25,286 nucleotides of DNA from Dinochytrium kinnereticum (lineage: Eukaryota; Chytridiomycota; Chytridiomycetes; Chytridiales; Chytridiaceae). Shown here piece by piece: positions 1 to 8,380 of the stretch. Numbering within the stretch: the first letter of the stretch is position 1; each line of letters opens with the position of its first letter. The position numbers and the translations under genes were made by a program. The DNA is taken from NCBI GenBank assembly GCA_027604005.1, contig JADGJT010000337.1, positions 1-25,286 on the forward strand, given 5' to 3'. The notes beneath the pieces were generated by a model. It made no database searches, was not told the DNA's origin, and saw only the letters and a program-made list of their open reading frames with translations.

Positions 1-112
1 AACATCTCTCATCTCTAAATCGTTTTCATACTTTTTTTATCATTCATCGCTTACATTAACAAAGCGTTGATGGCGTGTTGACTGTTGACGGCTTGATCCT
101 TAACCTACAGAG

Positions 113-129
113 TTGTCTCCAAAGTGTCT
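113..129 (+). promoter_or_regulatory. Shared upstream motif pair of secreted paralogue 1
   Basis: TTGTCT at 113-118 is followed by AAAGTGTCT at 121-129, about 83 nt before the ATG. The same pair in the same order precedes paralogues 2 and 3. It could be a promoter element or lie in the 5' UTR; the sequence cannot decide which. Confidence 0.5.
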
Positions 130-212
130 GGCATTTTAGATGTTAATACGGAGACCGACCAACTTCTTCCTTCACTTTTCCTCACGCCCCCAAAGACCAA
201 GTAATAGCCATC

Positions 213-614
213 ATGCGTACCCATCATCTGTTGGCCTTTCTTCTCGCCGTCCTGACCCTCACGGTCCTGGCACATCCCCACCCCGTCAACTCAAACGGCA
301 ACATGGTCAACCTTCTCCGCCATTCCCCGATGAAGGAGATAACACTCACTAAGAAGGCGAGTGATCTCTACCTCGGTCTTCCCCGAGTCGTCCAGCGCAT
401 GGTCACCAAGAAACTTCGACCCAAGAACATCGCACTGAAAGTGGCTCAGCCATGGGACTCGGACATCAAGCGACCTCGCAATGGTACGAATGTGGAGATA
501 AAGTTGAACTTCTTGAAACCACTTTTGTCCGTTATGTCGGGAGAGAGGAAGCAGAAGGTGTTTGACTTTTTTGCAGAGATGCGGAGGAATATGAACATCA
601 CCGTACTCTATTGA
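213..614 (+). CDS. Small secreted protein, tandem paralogue 1 (unknown family)
   Basis: This is a 133-residue protein of a family I do not recognise. A clear signal peptide (residues 1 to about 20, ending before HPHP) is followed by a short pro-region with SNGNM and LLRHSP, then a basic core with KEITLTKKAS, LYLGLP and KNIALKV, and a C-terminus rich in basic and aromatic residues ending in VLY. The ATG context (catcATG) matches paralogue 2. It is colinear with the next two genes but lacks the roughly 25-residue linker between the Leu-Leu-Arg segment and the core, so it is the shortest copy. It has no cysteine in the mature part and no intron. The signal peptide and the tandem copies point to an extracellular role, but no function can be assigned from sequence. 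One NGT sequon lies in the mature part. Confidence 0.85.
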   Translation: MRTHHLLAFLLAVLTLTVLAHPHPVNSNGNMVNLLRHSPMKEITLTKKASDLYLGLPRVVQRMVTKKLRPKNIALKVAQPWDSDIKRPRNGTNVEIKLNFLKPLLSVMSGERKQKVFDFFAEMRRNMNITVLY

Positions 615-620
615 TGGGTA

Positions 621-626
621 AATAAA
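621..626 (+). terminator. AATAAA poly(A) signal, paralogue 1
   Basis: A canonical AATAAA begins 7 nt after the TGA stop, which implies a very short 3' UTR. Paralogues 2 and 3 have it at nearly the same distance. Confidence 0.6.
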
Positions 627-770
627 CGAGTTTACAGCTGAGCATATTTTTTAACAGCTTGGCTGGGATGTTGTGTTCCTGCATAACTAATAATAATGAA
701 AGGCCCTCAATAATGTATGGATTTAACCAGACGACTTGCAGTTATGGCGTTTTTATGCCTTGACCAGCGG

Positions 771-788
771 TTGTCTCAGAAAGTGTCT
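771..788 (+). promoter_or_regulatory. Shared upstream motif pair of secreted paralogue 2
   Basis: TTGTCT at 771-776 and AAAGTGTCT at 780-788 lie about 95 nt upstream of the ATG at 884. TTGACC stands just before the pair (about 759), as it does before paralogue 3. Confidence 0.5.
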
Positions 789-883
789 TCCTGCAACCGA
801 CAATTTTAACGCCAGAACCAAACAAGAGTCAACGAATTCCAACACTTTTCCGCAGGCAACCGAGCGTAAACGCAACGGTCATC

Positions 884-1378
884 ATGCTCAAGCAACATCT
901 GCTGGCCTTCTTCCTCCTTGCCGTCATAGCTTTGGCGGGGCTTATAGATGCTCACCCCATCTACTCAAACGGAAACATGGCTACCGACCTCCTCCGACGG
1001 TCGCCTCACACTTCCAAAGCCATCCAACGTCTACGTTCCCAGGCTCAAGCTTCGCCATCCCGCACAACCACCGAAGATATCCATATGAAGGAGATAAGGC
1101 TCACCAAAAAGGCGAGCAATCTCTACCTCGGTCTTCCCCACTTCATCCAGCACATGGTCACCAGCAAACTTCGCTCCAAGAATATCGCACTGAGGGTGAT
1201 TCAGCCATGGGACCCTTCTGATGTGGACACTCCTGTTAAAGCTACGGATGGGGATCCGGTGGAGATTAAGGTCAGATTCTTGAGACCGTTTATTTTTTCG
1301 CTGTCGGGGGACAGGAAGAAGAAAGTGTTTGAGTTTTTTGCAGAGTTGGAGAGGATGAACATTGCCATACTTTATTGA
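884..1378 (+). CDS. Small secreted protein, tandem paralogue 2 (unknown family)
   Basis: This 164-residue protein has a signal peptide (residues 1-23, ending IDA before HPIYSNG), a dibasic LLRRSP segment, a Ser/Arg/Gln-rich linker containing LRSQAQ, and the family core MKEIRLTKKASNLYLGLP. The C-terminal half carries PVEIKVRFLRP and VFEFFAELERMNIAILY. Core and tail are close to paralogue 1 and more distant from paralogue 3, so copies 1 and 2 look like the most recent duplication. The linker, present here and in copy 3, is absent from copy 1. The Arg-Arg and the Ser/Gln linker resemble a propeptide removed by a Kex2-type protease; this is inference. Single exon, no mature cysteines, function unknown. 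Confidence 0.85.
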   Translation: MLKQHLLAFFLLAVIALAGLIDAHPIYSNGNMATDLLRRSPHTSKAIQRLRSQAQASPSRTTTEDIHMKEIRLTKKASNLYLGLPHFIQHMVTSKLRSKNIALRVIQPWDPSDVDTPVKATDGDPVEIKVRFLRPFIFSLSGDRKKKVFEFFAELERMNIAILY

Positions 1379-1384
1379 TGTGTG

Positions 1385-1390
1385 AATAAA
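1385..1390 (+). terminator. AATAAA poly(A) signal, paralogue 2
   Basis: AATAAA starts 7 nt after the TGA stop, the same spacing as in paralogue 1. Confidence 0.6.
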
Positions 1391-1693
1391 GGGTCAAAAG
1401 TCAAGCAGTCTTTCAGTGGGTGAGACCATTACTTGGGACGTGCTCGTGCATGAGTACTGGCAGCATCGACCTTAATCAACCCTTAACATGTCATGTTTTT
1501 ATACACTGGTCGTTCCATCCCAAGGATCGCCGACCCTACGCCGTACCGTCCAGCCTACTCCGGACGCGCCAGCCGATGCGCTCGGGTATCAATAACCATC
1601 CCACTCTACATCATCAACTCGTTGGTGTCATCCTTCGACGGTACCTATCGCGTGTGGCCAGGGTTCTTGTGGTTCTTGTGTTTTGACCCAAGG
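1391..1693. other. Spacer between paralogues 2 and 3
   Basis: About 300 nt without a supportable gene. It is C-rich around 1500-1620. Open frames here have no signal peptide or family similarity. Nothing else is seen until the upstream motif pair of paralogue 3. Confidence 0.5.
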
Positions 1694-1718
1694 TTGTCTT
1701 GAAAACAAAAAAGTGTCT
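1694..1718 (+). promoter_or_regulatory. Shared upstream motif pair of secreted paralogue 3
   Basis: TTGTCT at 1694-1699 and AAAGTGTCT at 1710-1718, with a wider gap of 10 nt, lie about 71 nt before the ATG at 1790. TTGACC precedes it at about 1683. Both motifs are kept although the surrounding spacers have diverged. Confidence 0.5.
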
Positions 1719-1789
1719 CCAGAACATTGGACCGACGGAGCCAGACCGACATCCAGCACCTTTCTGCTCGAAACCGAATCTATACCACC

Positions 1790-2290
1790 ATGCGCACCGT
1801 TCAGCTATTCACCTTCTTCCTGCTGGCCGTCATGGCAGCTTTGACGGTGCTAGTAGACGCCCACCCCATCAACTCGGATGGAATACGTACAAACAGCCGC
1901 CTCCTCCTCCGCCGCTCCCGGAAATCCATCCAACACCTCCGTTCCCAATCCCAAGCCCCCACCGCTGAAACAATCACAGTCCATAACCGTCTCAAGAGAA
2001 AGGAGATTTGGCTTACAAAGAAGGCGAGCAAACTCTACTATGGACTTCCCCAGGTGATCAGGCTGATGATCAACAAGAAGCTTCATTCCAAGGGGATCAT
2101 TTTGGTGGCCATCAAGCCTGGAGAGACTGAACCGGAAGTCGCTGCGATTGATGCTTTGAATGGGGAGCCCACCGTTGTGAAGGTTTTCTTTTTGAGAATG
2201 ATTATGCGGGGGCTTTCGGAGGAAAAGAGGGAGAAGGTGGTGGCGTTTTTGAAGGAGTTGGAGAAGAATAAGCTGTTGATCAAGTACTGA
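1790..2290 (+). CDS. Small secreted protein, tandem paralogue 3 (unknown family)
   Basis: This 166-residue protein is read from the ATG at 1790 (context ccaccATG). The frame is open to an upstream ATG at 1727, but that start would bury the signal peptide behind 21 polar residues and break the match to the paralogues. The signal peptide ends VDA before HPINSDG, then come LLLRRS, a linker with LRSQSQ, and the core KEIWLTKKASKLYYGLP. The tail (VKVFFLR, LSEEKREKV, LIKY) is the most divergent of the three. Length and order of parts match copy 2. The gene starts C-rich and ends G-rich. Secretion is well supported; function is unknown. A host- or substrate-directed secreted protein is possible but unproven. 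Confidence 0.85.
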   Translation: MRTVQLFTFFLLAVMAALTVLVDAHPINSDGIRTNSRLLLRRSRKSIQHLRSQSQAPTAETITVHNRLKRKEIWLTKKASKLYYGLPQVIRLMINKKLHSKGIILVAIKPGETEPEVAAIDALNGEPTVVKVFFLRMIMRGLSEEKREKVVAFLKELEKNKLLIKY

Positions 2291-2293
2291 GTG

Positions 2294-2299
2294 AATAAA
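2294..2299 (+). terminator. AATAAA poly(A) signal, paralogue 3
   Basis: AATAAA begins 4 nt after the TGA stop, the tightest spacing of the three paralogues. Confidence 0.6.
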
Positions 2300-2566
2300 G
2301 AGGAATTGACGATAGATGGATGGGCAAGTAAACCCGACTCCGACATCTTCTTCCAAGGCCTGCTCTTTGCATCAATGAGAGCGGCGAGGCCATCACGCGC
2401 GTCACAACATCGTCTCTCCTTAGCTGAGGGCCCTCACGCGTCGCCTCACCGCGTTGGCGCATTGACGGATCCGTTTAGATGACGCCGTCTCCCCAATCAC
2501 TGTTCCACTGCGGTGATTCGTGTCACTGACATTGCAGCACGAAGACCGCGACTCAAGCAAGACATC

Positions 2567-4360
2567 ATGACGGCCCATCCACCGGAGAAGGACGACGCCA
2601 TCCACCCTCAAACCCCATCGCCCTCTCCACCTCAAGGACTCATTCAAGGTGTACCCGCATCCACCTGGCTCACCATCACAGACCGTGCGCAGTCCCTCCA
2701 AGCCCTTATCACGCTCTCATCAACATGTCGATCCCTCCGATCCCTCCTCTGGCCACCCCCATCACCCCTCCTGGCCTCCTTGCTGGTCAACTCTGATTTT
2801 TACAACAAGTCCGCAGACCTCGCGTTGTTGGGGATCATCAAGTCCGCATCTCCTCATCTCGGCGGTGCCTCCAACATCGTTCAACCATCCATCCCAGGTC
2901 TGATTCAAGCGTTGACCTCACCACCTCACTGCGCCGACATTCATTTCTACGGTGACGCTTGTCTCAGGCATGCGGTTCGGGCGTTGTCTTTGGAGGTCGT
3001 TGCGGAGCTTGTGGCCAGAGGCGCTGATGCTGGAGTTGATGAATCTGAACCGTTGTTTGAGGCCGTTAGGAGACGACGGATGGAGGTGTTAGAGGTGCTT
3101 GTGAGGTGTCACGCACCTGCCAGGATTTGGGATAGGGAGTGGGGGGTTTTAGGGGTTGCTTTTGAGGGTGGGGATGAGGAGGTTTTGCTGGCGGTGTTGC
3201 GGGGTGTGGGAGTTGACGAGGTTGGGGAGAAGGGGTGGGTTGATGCAAAGGCTATTGTGGAGGTTATGACTGGGGTGGCGAGGAAAGGTTGGGGAAAGGC
3301 ATTTGAAAAGATGCTGGAGCTTACCGTTGATGCCAAAGGAGATGAGGGAAAGGTAACAGTATTGCTTGAAGCATCTCTCCTGGCCTGCTGCGATGCCGCC
3401 ATCGCATTAGCTGAGCCAGAGCAAGAGCACGCCTCTCCTCTCGTCCAAAGCCCAGCATCTTCTTCCGATCGACCCAAACCTCAAGCCCTCCTCGAAATCC
3501 TCACTCTCCTTCTGGACACCAACAAAGTCTCCTCAACCCTGAACGACCACGCCCCCCTCCGCGCCTCAGCATCCCTAGGCTCCCTTCCCCTCGTAACTCG
3601 TCTCACCTCCTCTCTCCCCATCATCAACCCGTCCTTCATCACCATCGACATCAAAACGCTCACCATCGACCCCGACGAAATGCAACCCATCGAATCCGAC
3701 GCGGTCGAATACCTTGTTCAAGATGGACCGCACCGCGCATGTGACGACCAGGCGATTCGACTAGCATCTGCCATGGGACACATGGAGGTTGTGAAAAGGC
3801 TTCTGGAAGTCGGCTGTGACGCCGAGGCTGCAGAATGTGAGGCCATCGTCGGGGCTTGCGCTGCCGGAAATTTGGAGACTGTCGCATTGCTTTTAGTTCC
3901 GTATTGCAAAAACCTCGGCGGAGGGCGATACGCTCCAACCCCACTGACCGTAGACGTGCTTTCCTCCCAAGATTTCGCGCCACTCCGCAACGCCGCTTAC
4001 ACATCCTCGACTCACCTTCTCCGCCTTCTTCTTCGACTCGGTGCTGACGTTCACGCTCTTGACGATGACGCGCTTTCGAGAGCAGTGTTGGGGGGACAGT
4101 TGGAGAATGTGAAGGTTTTGCTTGGGTATGGGGCTGACCCTTCTGCGAGGGGGAAGAGATGTTTGAGGGATGCGAGGAGATTGGGGGTGAAGGAGATTGT
4201 GGACTGCTTGGAGGAAGCTGTAGTTGGGAGGGCTGAGAAGGGGAGGAGGAGGAGGGTTGGGAGGGAGGGGGGAAGGTTATCCGGGCTTTGGGGACATGCT
4301 AGGGTGGTCGCAGTGGATGGGGTAGATGTTGGGGGCGCTAAGAACGGAGAAGGAGCGTGA
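2567..4360 (+). CDS. F-box-like / ankyrin-repeat protein
   Basis: This is a single-exon protein of 597 residues from the first in-frame ATG at 2567 (catcATG); the frame is open upstream only through a non-ATG start. Around residues 30-75 is an F-box-like segment (Pro-Ala-Ser-Thr-Trp-Leu, then LSSTCRSLRSLLW). Degenerate ankyrin helices follow at about 145-200 (VVAELVARGADAG, LEVLVRC) and from about 390 to 550 (MEVVKRLLEVGCDAEA, LETVALLL, LLRLLLRLGADVHALD, LENVKVLLGYGADP). The C-terminus is Arg/Gly-rich. Such proteins are typically substrate receptors for SCF ubiquitin ligases, with ankyrin repeats binding the target. That role is family-level inference, since the F-box is weak. The middle (about 215-390) is helical without clear repeats. 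Composition alternates C-rich and G-rich blocks along the gene. Confidence 0.8.
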   Translation: MTAHPPEKDDAIHPQTPSPSPPQGLIQGVPASTWLTITDRAQSLQALITLSSTCRSLRSLLWPPPSPLLASLLVNSDFYNKSADLALLGIIKSASPHLGGASNIVQPSIPGLIQALTSPPHCADIHFYGDACLRHAVRALSLEVVAELVARGADAGVDESEPLFEAVRRRRMEVLEVLVRCHAPARIWDREWGVLGVAFEGGDEEVLLAVLRGVGVDEVGEKGWVDAKAIVEVMTGVARKGWGKAFEKMLELTVDAKGDEGKVTVLLEASLLACCDAAIALAEPEQEHASPLVQSPASSSDRPKPQALLEILTLLLDTNKVSSTLNDHAPLRASASLGSLPLVTRLTSSLPIINPSFITIDIKTLTIDPDEMQPIESDAVEYLVQDGPHRACDDQAIRLASAMGHMEVVKRLLEVGCDAEAAECEAIVGACAAGNLETVALLLVPYCKNLGGGRYAPTPLTVDVLSSQDFAPLRNAAYTSSTHLLRLLLRLGADVHALDDDALSRAVLGGQLENVKVLLGYGADPSARGKRCLRDARRLGVKEIVDCLEEAVVGRAEKGRRRRVGREGGRLSGLWGHARVVAVDGVDVGGAKNGEGA

Positions 4361-4941
4361 ACTTTGGTAGCTCATAGAGTGAGTGTCTTAGAGGCGAGTT
4401 CTTTTCTGTAGGGACTCTCAGCCCTCTGATTCATCTCTTATTTGTTCTTCTTTTTGTTTTCTTGCCTTTATTATAGTGCATGACTGCATTTTTTCATTTT
4501 TTTCTCTTTCCTTCGCTTTCTGTTTCTGTTTTCCAATACCAGTCACCCATTCCAGTGGCATTTTTTTCGCGCCTCCCCATCATAACTGTAAATGGTGTTG
4601 GTTGGTAAGATAAGGTCAAAAAGAGATAATAGTATAATAATGTAGGAACTCAAATATTTGCCAAATCAAAATAACCCGTAAAGTGGTATTGAAAACGTTT
4701 GCCATTCCACTGAAAAAGGGATTATAATGAATCTAAGAAAAAAAAAGGTTGCCATCAAGAGCTTCATTTTCATATTGAAAGAAGGATAGAAAAGGAAAAA
4801 AAAAGAAACTGAAATTATCAAAACAAGAACAGTGAAACTGAGACCGAGCGAAATGATACAAAACACAACAAAACGATAGCAAGATCAGATTGAAAAGACA
4901 AATAAACAGCGGGAAGATGAAACACAAAGTATGAATGGGAT
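4361..4941. other. Convergent 3' intergenic region
   Basis: A 581-nt AT-rich spacer separates the 3' ends of the ankyrin gene (plus) and the thioredoxin-like gene (minus). T-rich tracts lie near 4435-4520 and A-rich tracts near 4735-4890, so each gene sees a T-rich 3' flank on its own strand. No gene is seen. Confidence 0.6.
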
Positions 4942-6107
4942 CTAAAAAGGGTGAAGGCTCTTGTACTTTTCCTTTGGCGTCCTCCGCGAGTAAACACGGT
5001 ATCCGATGACCCCAACCACCATTGCTGTGGCCAAAAACACGAAGCCACCAAACGATCCACCAATTATGGCCTTTTCCTGACGAAAAAGAATACACAGTTA
5101 AGTCAAAAGCGTCAAAGTGCAAGACCACAAAAAGAACAGTATGATGCGAAAAACAAAAGAAAAAACGACACAAAAAGCAACTTGACACTCACCTTAGCCC
5201 CATCATCCCCACCCCTCTCCTCCTCCTCAACCTTCTGCCCCAACTTACTCTTCTCAACCCGATTCCCAGGAGTAGGCTCTGCCCCACCCTTAACAGCAAC
5301 AACCGCCTCCTCACTCTTCTCCTTCGAAACAGGGACAGGCGTGACAGCAGCATCAGAAGGCCCATATCCAATCCGCTTGATCATACCATTAAAGTACTCC
5401 AGCATGGGGTCAGCAGAATCGTCTCCGAGGTACTCTTCGAGGATGGTGCCGTTGGTGTAGACAAGGACAGTGGGGTAGCCATCGACTTTTTGCTCAGCTT
5501 GACAAAATGCTGTTGTTTGGGGGATTTGGGTTAGAGGTGGGGATGGAGATATAGTTTTGAACCTTCGTTGTCGCCGCACTCAACCTTGCCGATGCCATAG
5601 GAGATTGGGGTTGGGTGGGATTTGTCGAAGGCGTCTTGGAACTCGAGCCACTTGGGGGTGGCCCTATAAATCAAGGAGGTTAGACGAGATACGAAGTGCT
5701 AGCGAATGAGTGCTTTCAGAGAGTACAATGTGGCTTACTTTTGAGTGTAAGGACACCAGACCGCACCTGATCAAAAACCTCAAGTTAGAAATAACACCGA
5801 ACCTCAACCGCTCCCATCTCCCAGCCCGAACCCACCCACTGTCAACCCTACTTCAACGACGCCCCACAATAGGAACGGAATCAAAAAGGACAACTGCAAA
5901 CTCACCAAACATGACCAACCAAAGGCCCTCCTTTGTTTTCTCCTTCAAATCCCCCTGCGCAATGAACCTGATACGCTTGTTGGCCTCATCGGCCTTGAGC
6001 CTCCTCTCCCGCTTCTCCTCTTCCGACAACGGCCTCCCTGATGCGATGGAGGCGAGGACAGCCGTGAGGACGAGGAGGATGGCGATGGGACGGTGTGTTA
6101 GGTGCAT
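4942..6107 (-). CDS. Thioredoxin-fold single-pass membrane protein (TMX-like), active site CPYT
   Basis: Five exons on the minus strand: 6107-5906, 5766-5739, 5663-5563, 5509-5193, 5076-4942, giving 260 residues. All junctions are GT-AG and phases close. A signal peptide (1 to about 23) is followed by a charged helix, then the thioredoxin fold: WLVMFGAVWCPYTQK (about 64-78), VECGDNEAFCQ, the cis-Pro loop DGYPTVLVY, and EEYLGDD. An acidic/Lys linker leads to a transmembrane segment (about 219-245) and a short basic tail ending KSLHPF. The topology fits an ER type I membrane oxidoreductase of the TMX/PDI group. The usual CxxC is CxxT (C72, T75), so a normal two-cysteine disulphide cycle is unlikely; a one-cysteine or non-catalytic binding role is inferred. 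A 28-nt micro-exon encodes the active site. Neighbouring GT31 gene is on the same strand 273 nt upstream. Confidence 0.85.
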
Positions 6108-6379
6108 CGTTGAGGAGGTTTTTATTTGGGTGGGTGAGACAGTGGCTTTTTGTGGACTTGCCAGCAGCTGGACGACTATTGCCTGCAGCTCGATATGCGC
6201 AAATGTTGAGAAAAAGAGCAGCGAGCAGCGGCTTCATGTTGGAACGCGTTATGAATCGTTCAAGAGAAAGAGGAGGAAGGGGGCATTTGAAAAAAAACCG
6301 ATAAAGGTGAGCACATCCAGCAAGGCCCACTCCTTAAGAAACCCAACAAAAAAACTATAACGGAGAAAACAAACAGCAA

Positions 6380-8044
6380 TCACGCAGCATCTTCCGGCTT
6401 CATCACAGGCGGAGGCAAAGCAACGCCCGGCGCAACCTTGGGAACAGGCGGCACAGCAGGTCCCGGCATAGCAGCTGCCCCAGCTGGAATCTTCTTCACC
6501 TCCTCGCCGCCAGCAGGAGCACCCTCCTTCTTCTCCACTGGCGCAGTATCATTCTTAGCCCCAGGACCGACCACAACCACAGGCTCCGTCGCATTCTTCG
6601 CAGGTCCCGCAGCAGCCAACTTTGGCTCAGTGTCATTCTTCGCAGGCAACGGAGCGGGTGCGTCAAATTCCTTCTTCTTATCCTCACTCGGCGCCGCAGA
6701 GGACCCTCCAAACTTCCCATCCTGAGCAGCAGCCACATCCTTCACCCTTCCATCAGTGTGTCTCAAAAACCAGCTTGAAACAGCCCAAAATCTCTCCTCC
6801 TCCTTCAGCCCCAGCACGGCGACCGTTCCCGGCGTCAAAAACTTTTTTCCGTCTTCCTTTGCGGTGGCAGGGTCGGTGTATATTTCGGAAGACTCCTTTT
6901 CGTAGAGCTTGACATGGGTGATATCGGGGGAGGTTAACCAGAGAGAGATGAGTGTGTCTTTGCGATGGGGAAGATCCGTTTTGGGGATTTGGGTCGTGGC
7001 GAGGTCTTGGATGATGGACCAGGAAAGGGCGTAGGCCGAATCTTATGGAACGAGGAAGGAAAAAAAAAGTCAGTGAGAAGAAGAAAAAAGAATGAGAGAC
7101 TAGTGAAGGCTGATATAATGTTTTCACGTACCATGCATGGCATTCAACGTTGACGTTGGCATCCCAAAATAAATCCTATCCCCCTCAATCCGAGCAAGCC
7201 TCGCCTTCAAATTCACCAGATGCAGAAACACATCATCATCTGATTTGACCAAAAACCGATACGTCGCTTTCACAGGCGACTTCATCTTGTCCGCCGTCAG
7301 CCCAAACAAGCTAATAGCCTTAGCGCTGTCACCCCCGCTTTGCTGGACATCTGTTTCGTCAACAGTGTCAAGAATGACCAAGTCTTTGTGGGCTCTTTGT
7401 TCCATGGCGACCATAGCTCGGGTTGTGGCGTTCCTGGTTGTCCCCATCACAAAGAGAACGTCCACTCCAGGTGGAAGGAGTTGCAAGCACGTCGTCCGAA
7501 TCATGGCGCGGCGTTGGAAACTCCCCGGGAACGTCATGACCGCCACCAACGCAATCTTATCCCCTCCATCAGTGGACCCATCGCTACTCGGGGGAGAGCT
7601 TTTCTCCATCTTCTTCTGCAACTCGGCAACCTTATGCCGTTCGAGCGACAACTGCTCCTCAAGCTGCAACACCTGACTCCTCATCAGCTCCTGCCTGTCC
7701 ACAACTGCCGGCGTCGGAACAGCCTGCCCAAGTTTAACAGCATCCCCCACAGGAGAGGCCTTTGGAATCCCCGCCAATTGCGTCCCCGCTGGGGTGGTGA
7801 CAGCATTCATCCTCTGTCGATGCCGCAGATTATGCCCCAAGAACCAGTTCAAGAACGACCCACCAAACAAATACATCATCACCAGAACGATGACCAAGAT
7901 GGCGCGAGGATGTCTTTTGGCTTGCAGGCAGGTTCGGTGGATCCTAGCAGAGGTTGAGCGGACGAGGGGGTGGTCTTGGAAGGGGAGGTCATCACGGCCA
8001 ATGTCTCGCTTGGAGGTTGGGAGGAGGGAGTGGGGACGGGACAT
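6380..8044 (-). CDS. GT31 family beta-1,3-glycosyltransferase (type II Golgi membrane protein)
   Basis: Two exons, 8044-7132 and 7041-6380, encode 524 residues; the split codon gives Asp305. The start at 8044 has a good context (accATG). An in-frame ATG at 8239 would add 65 residues to the cytosolic tail and cannot be excluded. Order: basic cytosolic tail, transmembrane anchor (about 48-69), coiled-coil stem (about 110-150), then the Galactosyl_T fold with RRAMIRTTC, FVMGTT, the DxD metal site in KSDDDVFLH (Asp 269-271), IYFGMP, SAYALS, and RKDTLISLWL where many members have an Asp-Val-containing motif. Such enzymes add galactose or GlcNAc in beta-1,3 linkage in the Golgi; the donor is not predictable here. 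After about 400 the protein leaves the fold for an Ala/Pro-rich tail with three 14-residue repeats. Confidence 0.85.
6518..6643 (-). repeat. Three 14-residue tandem repeats with N-glycosylation sequons
   Basis: Three 42-nt units in the GT31 tail begin AKNDTEP, AKNATEP and AKNDTAP. The Asn-x-Thr sequons fall at about residues 440, 454 and 468, exactly 14 apart. The tail is lumenal in a type II protein, so these sites could be glycosylated. Confidence 0.75.
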
Positions 8045-8380
8045 GGTTGGTGCGCTCGTTTTTGCCCGACGCTCGGCAGTTTCGAGGAGGCGATTCACGG
8101 TGGGCGACGGCGACTTCGTGAGTGTTGGATGGGGTTGGGTTGGGTAGAGGGAGGGCTCTGGTAAAGAATTTTCTTTTTGAGGACGCTGGGGACAAACAAA
8201 ACACACTGCAACGCCTCCGATACCCACGACGACGGGCATCGACGAGCAAACGAACGACAGCGACGGAGACGGAGAAGAAGACTCGGTTGGAGTTTGTTCT
8301 TGCTACTCAGTCGAGTGGAACGATTCTAGCGACGAGTACTCGTCTGCATCACTTTTAAGGCGGCACGAGTGATCGCAAAG
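8045..8380. promoter_or_regulatory. Divergent upstream region shared by the GT31 and NHX genes
   Basis: These 336 nt lie between two divergent start codons and must hold both promoters if the chosen starts are right. CGACG/GACGG repeats crowd 8225-8280. I see no TATA box at a convincing place. If the GT31 protein begins at 8239 instead, the shared region shrinks to about 140 nt. Confidence 0.5.

Noticed and set aside
736..1221. 161-codon plus-strand frame overlapping paralogue 2
   Set aside because: It overlaps the signal-peptide gene in another frame, lacks a signal peptide and has no family likeness; a shadow.
1420..1686. 88-codon frame between paralogues 2 and 3
   Set aside because: No signal peptide, no core motif, and a composition like spacer DNA. 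It is not a fourth paralogue.
1850..2356. 168-codon minus-strand frame opposite paralogue 3
   Set aside because: Antisense of a gene with conserved paralogues; low-complexity Glu/Gly product without motifs.
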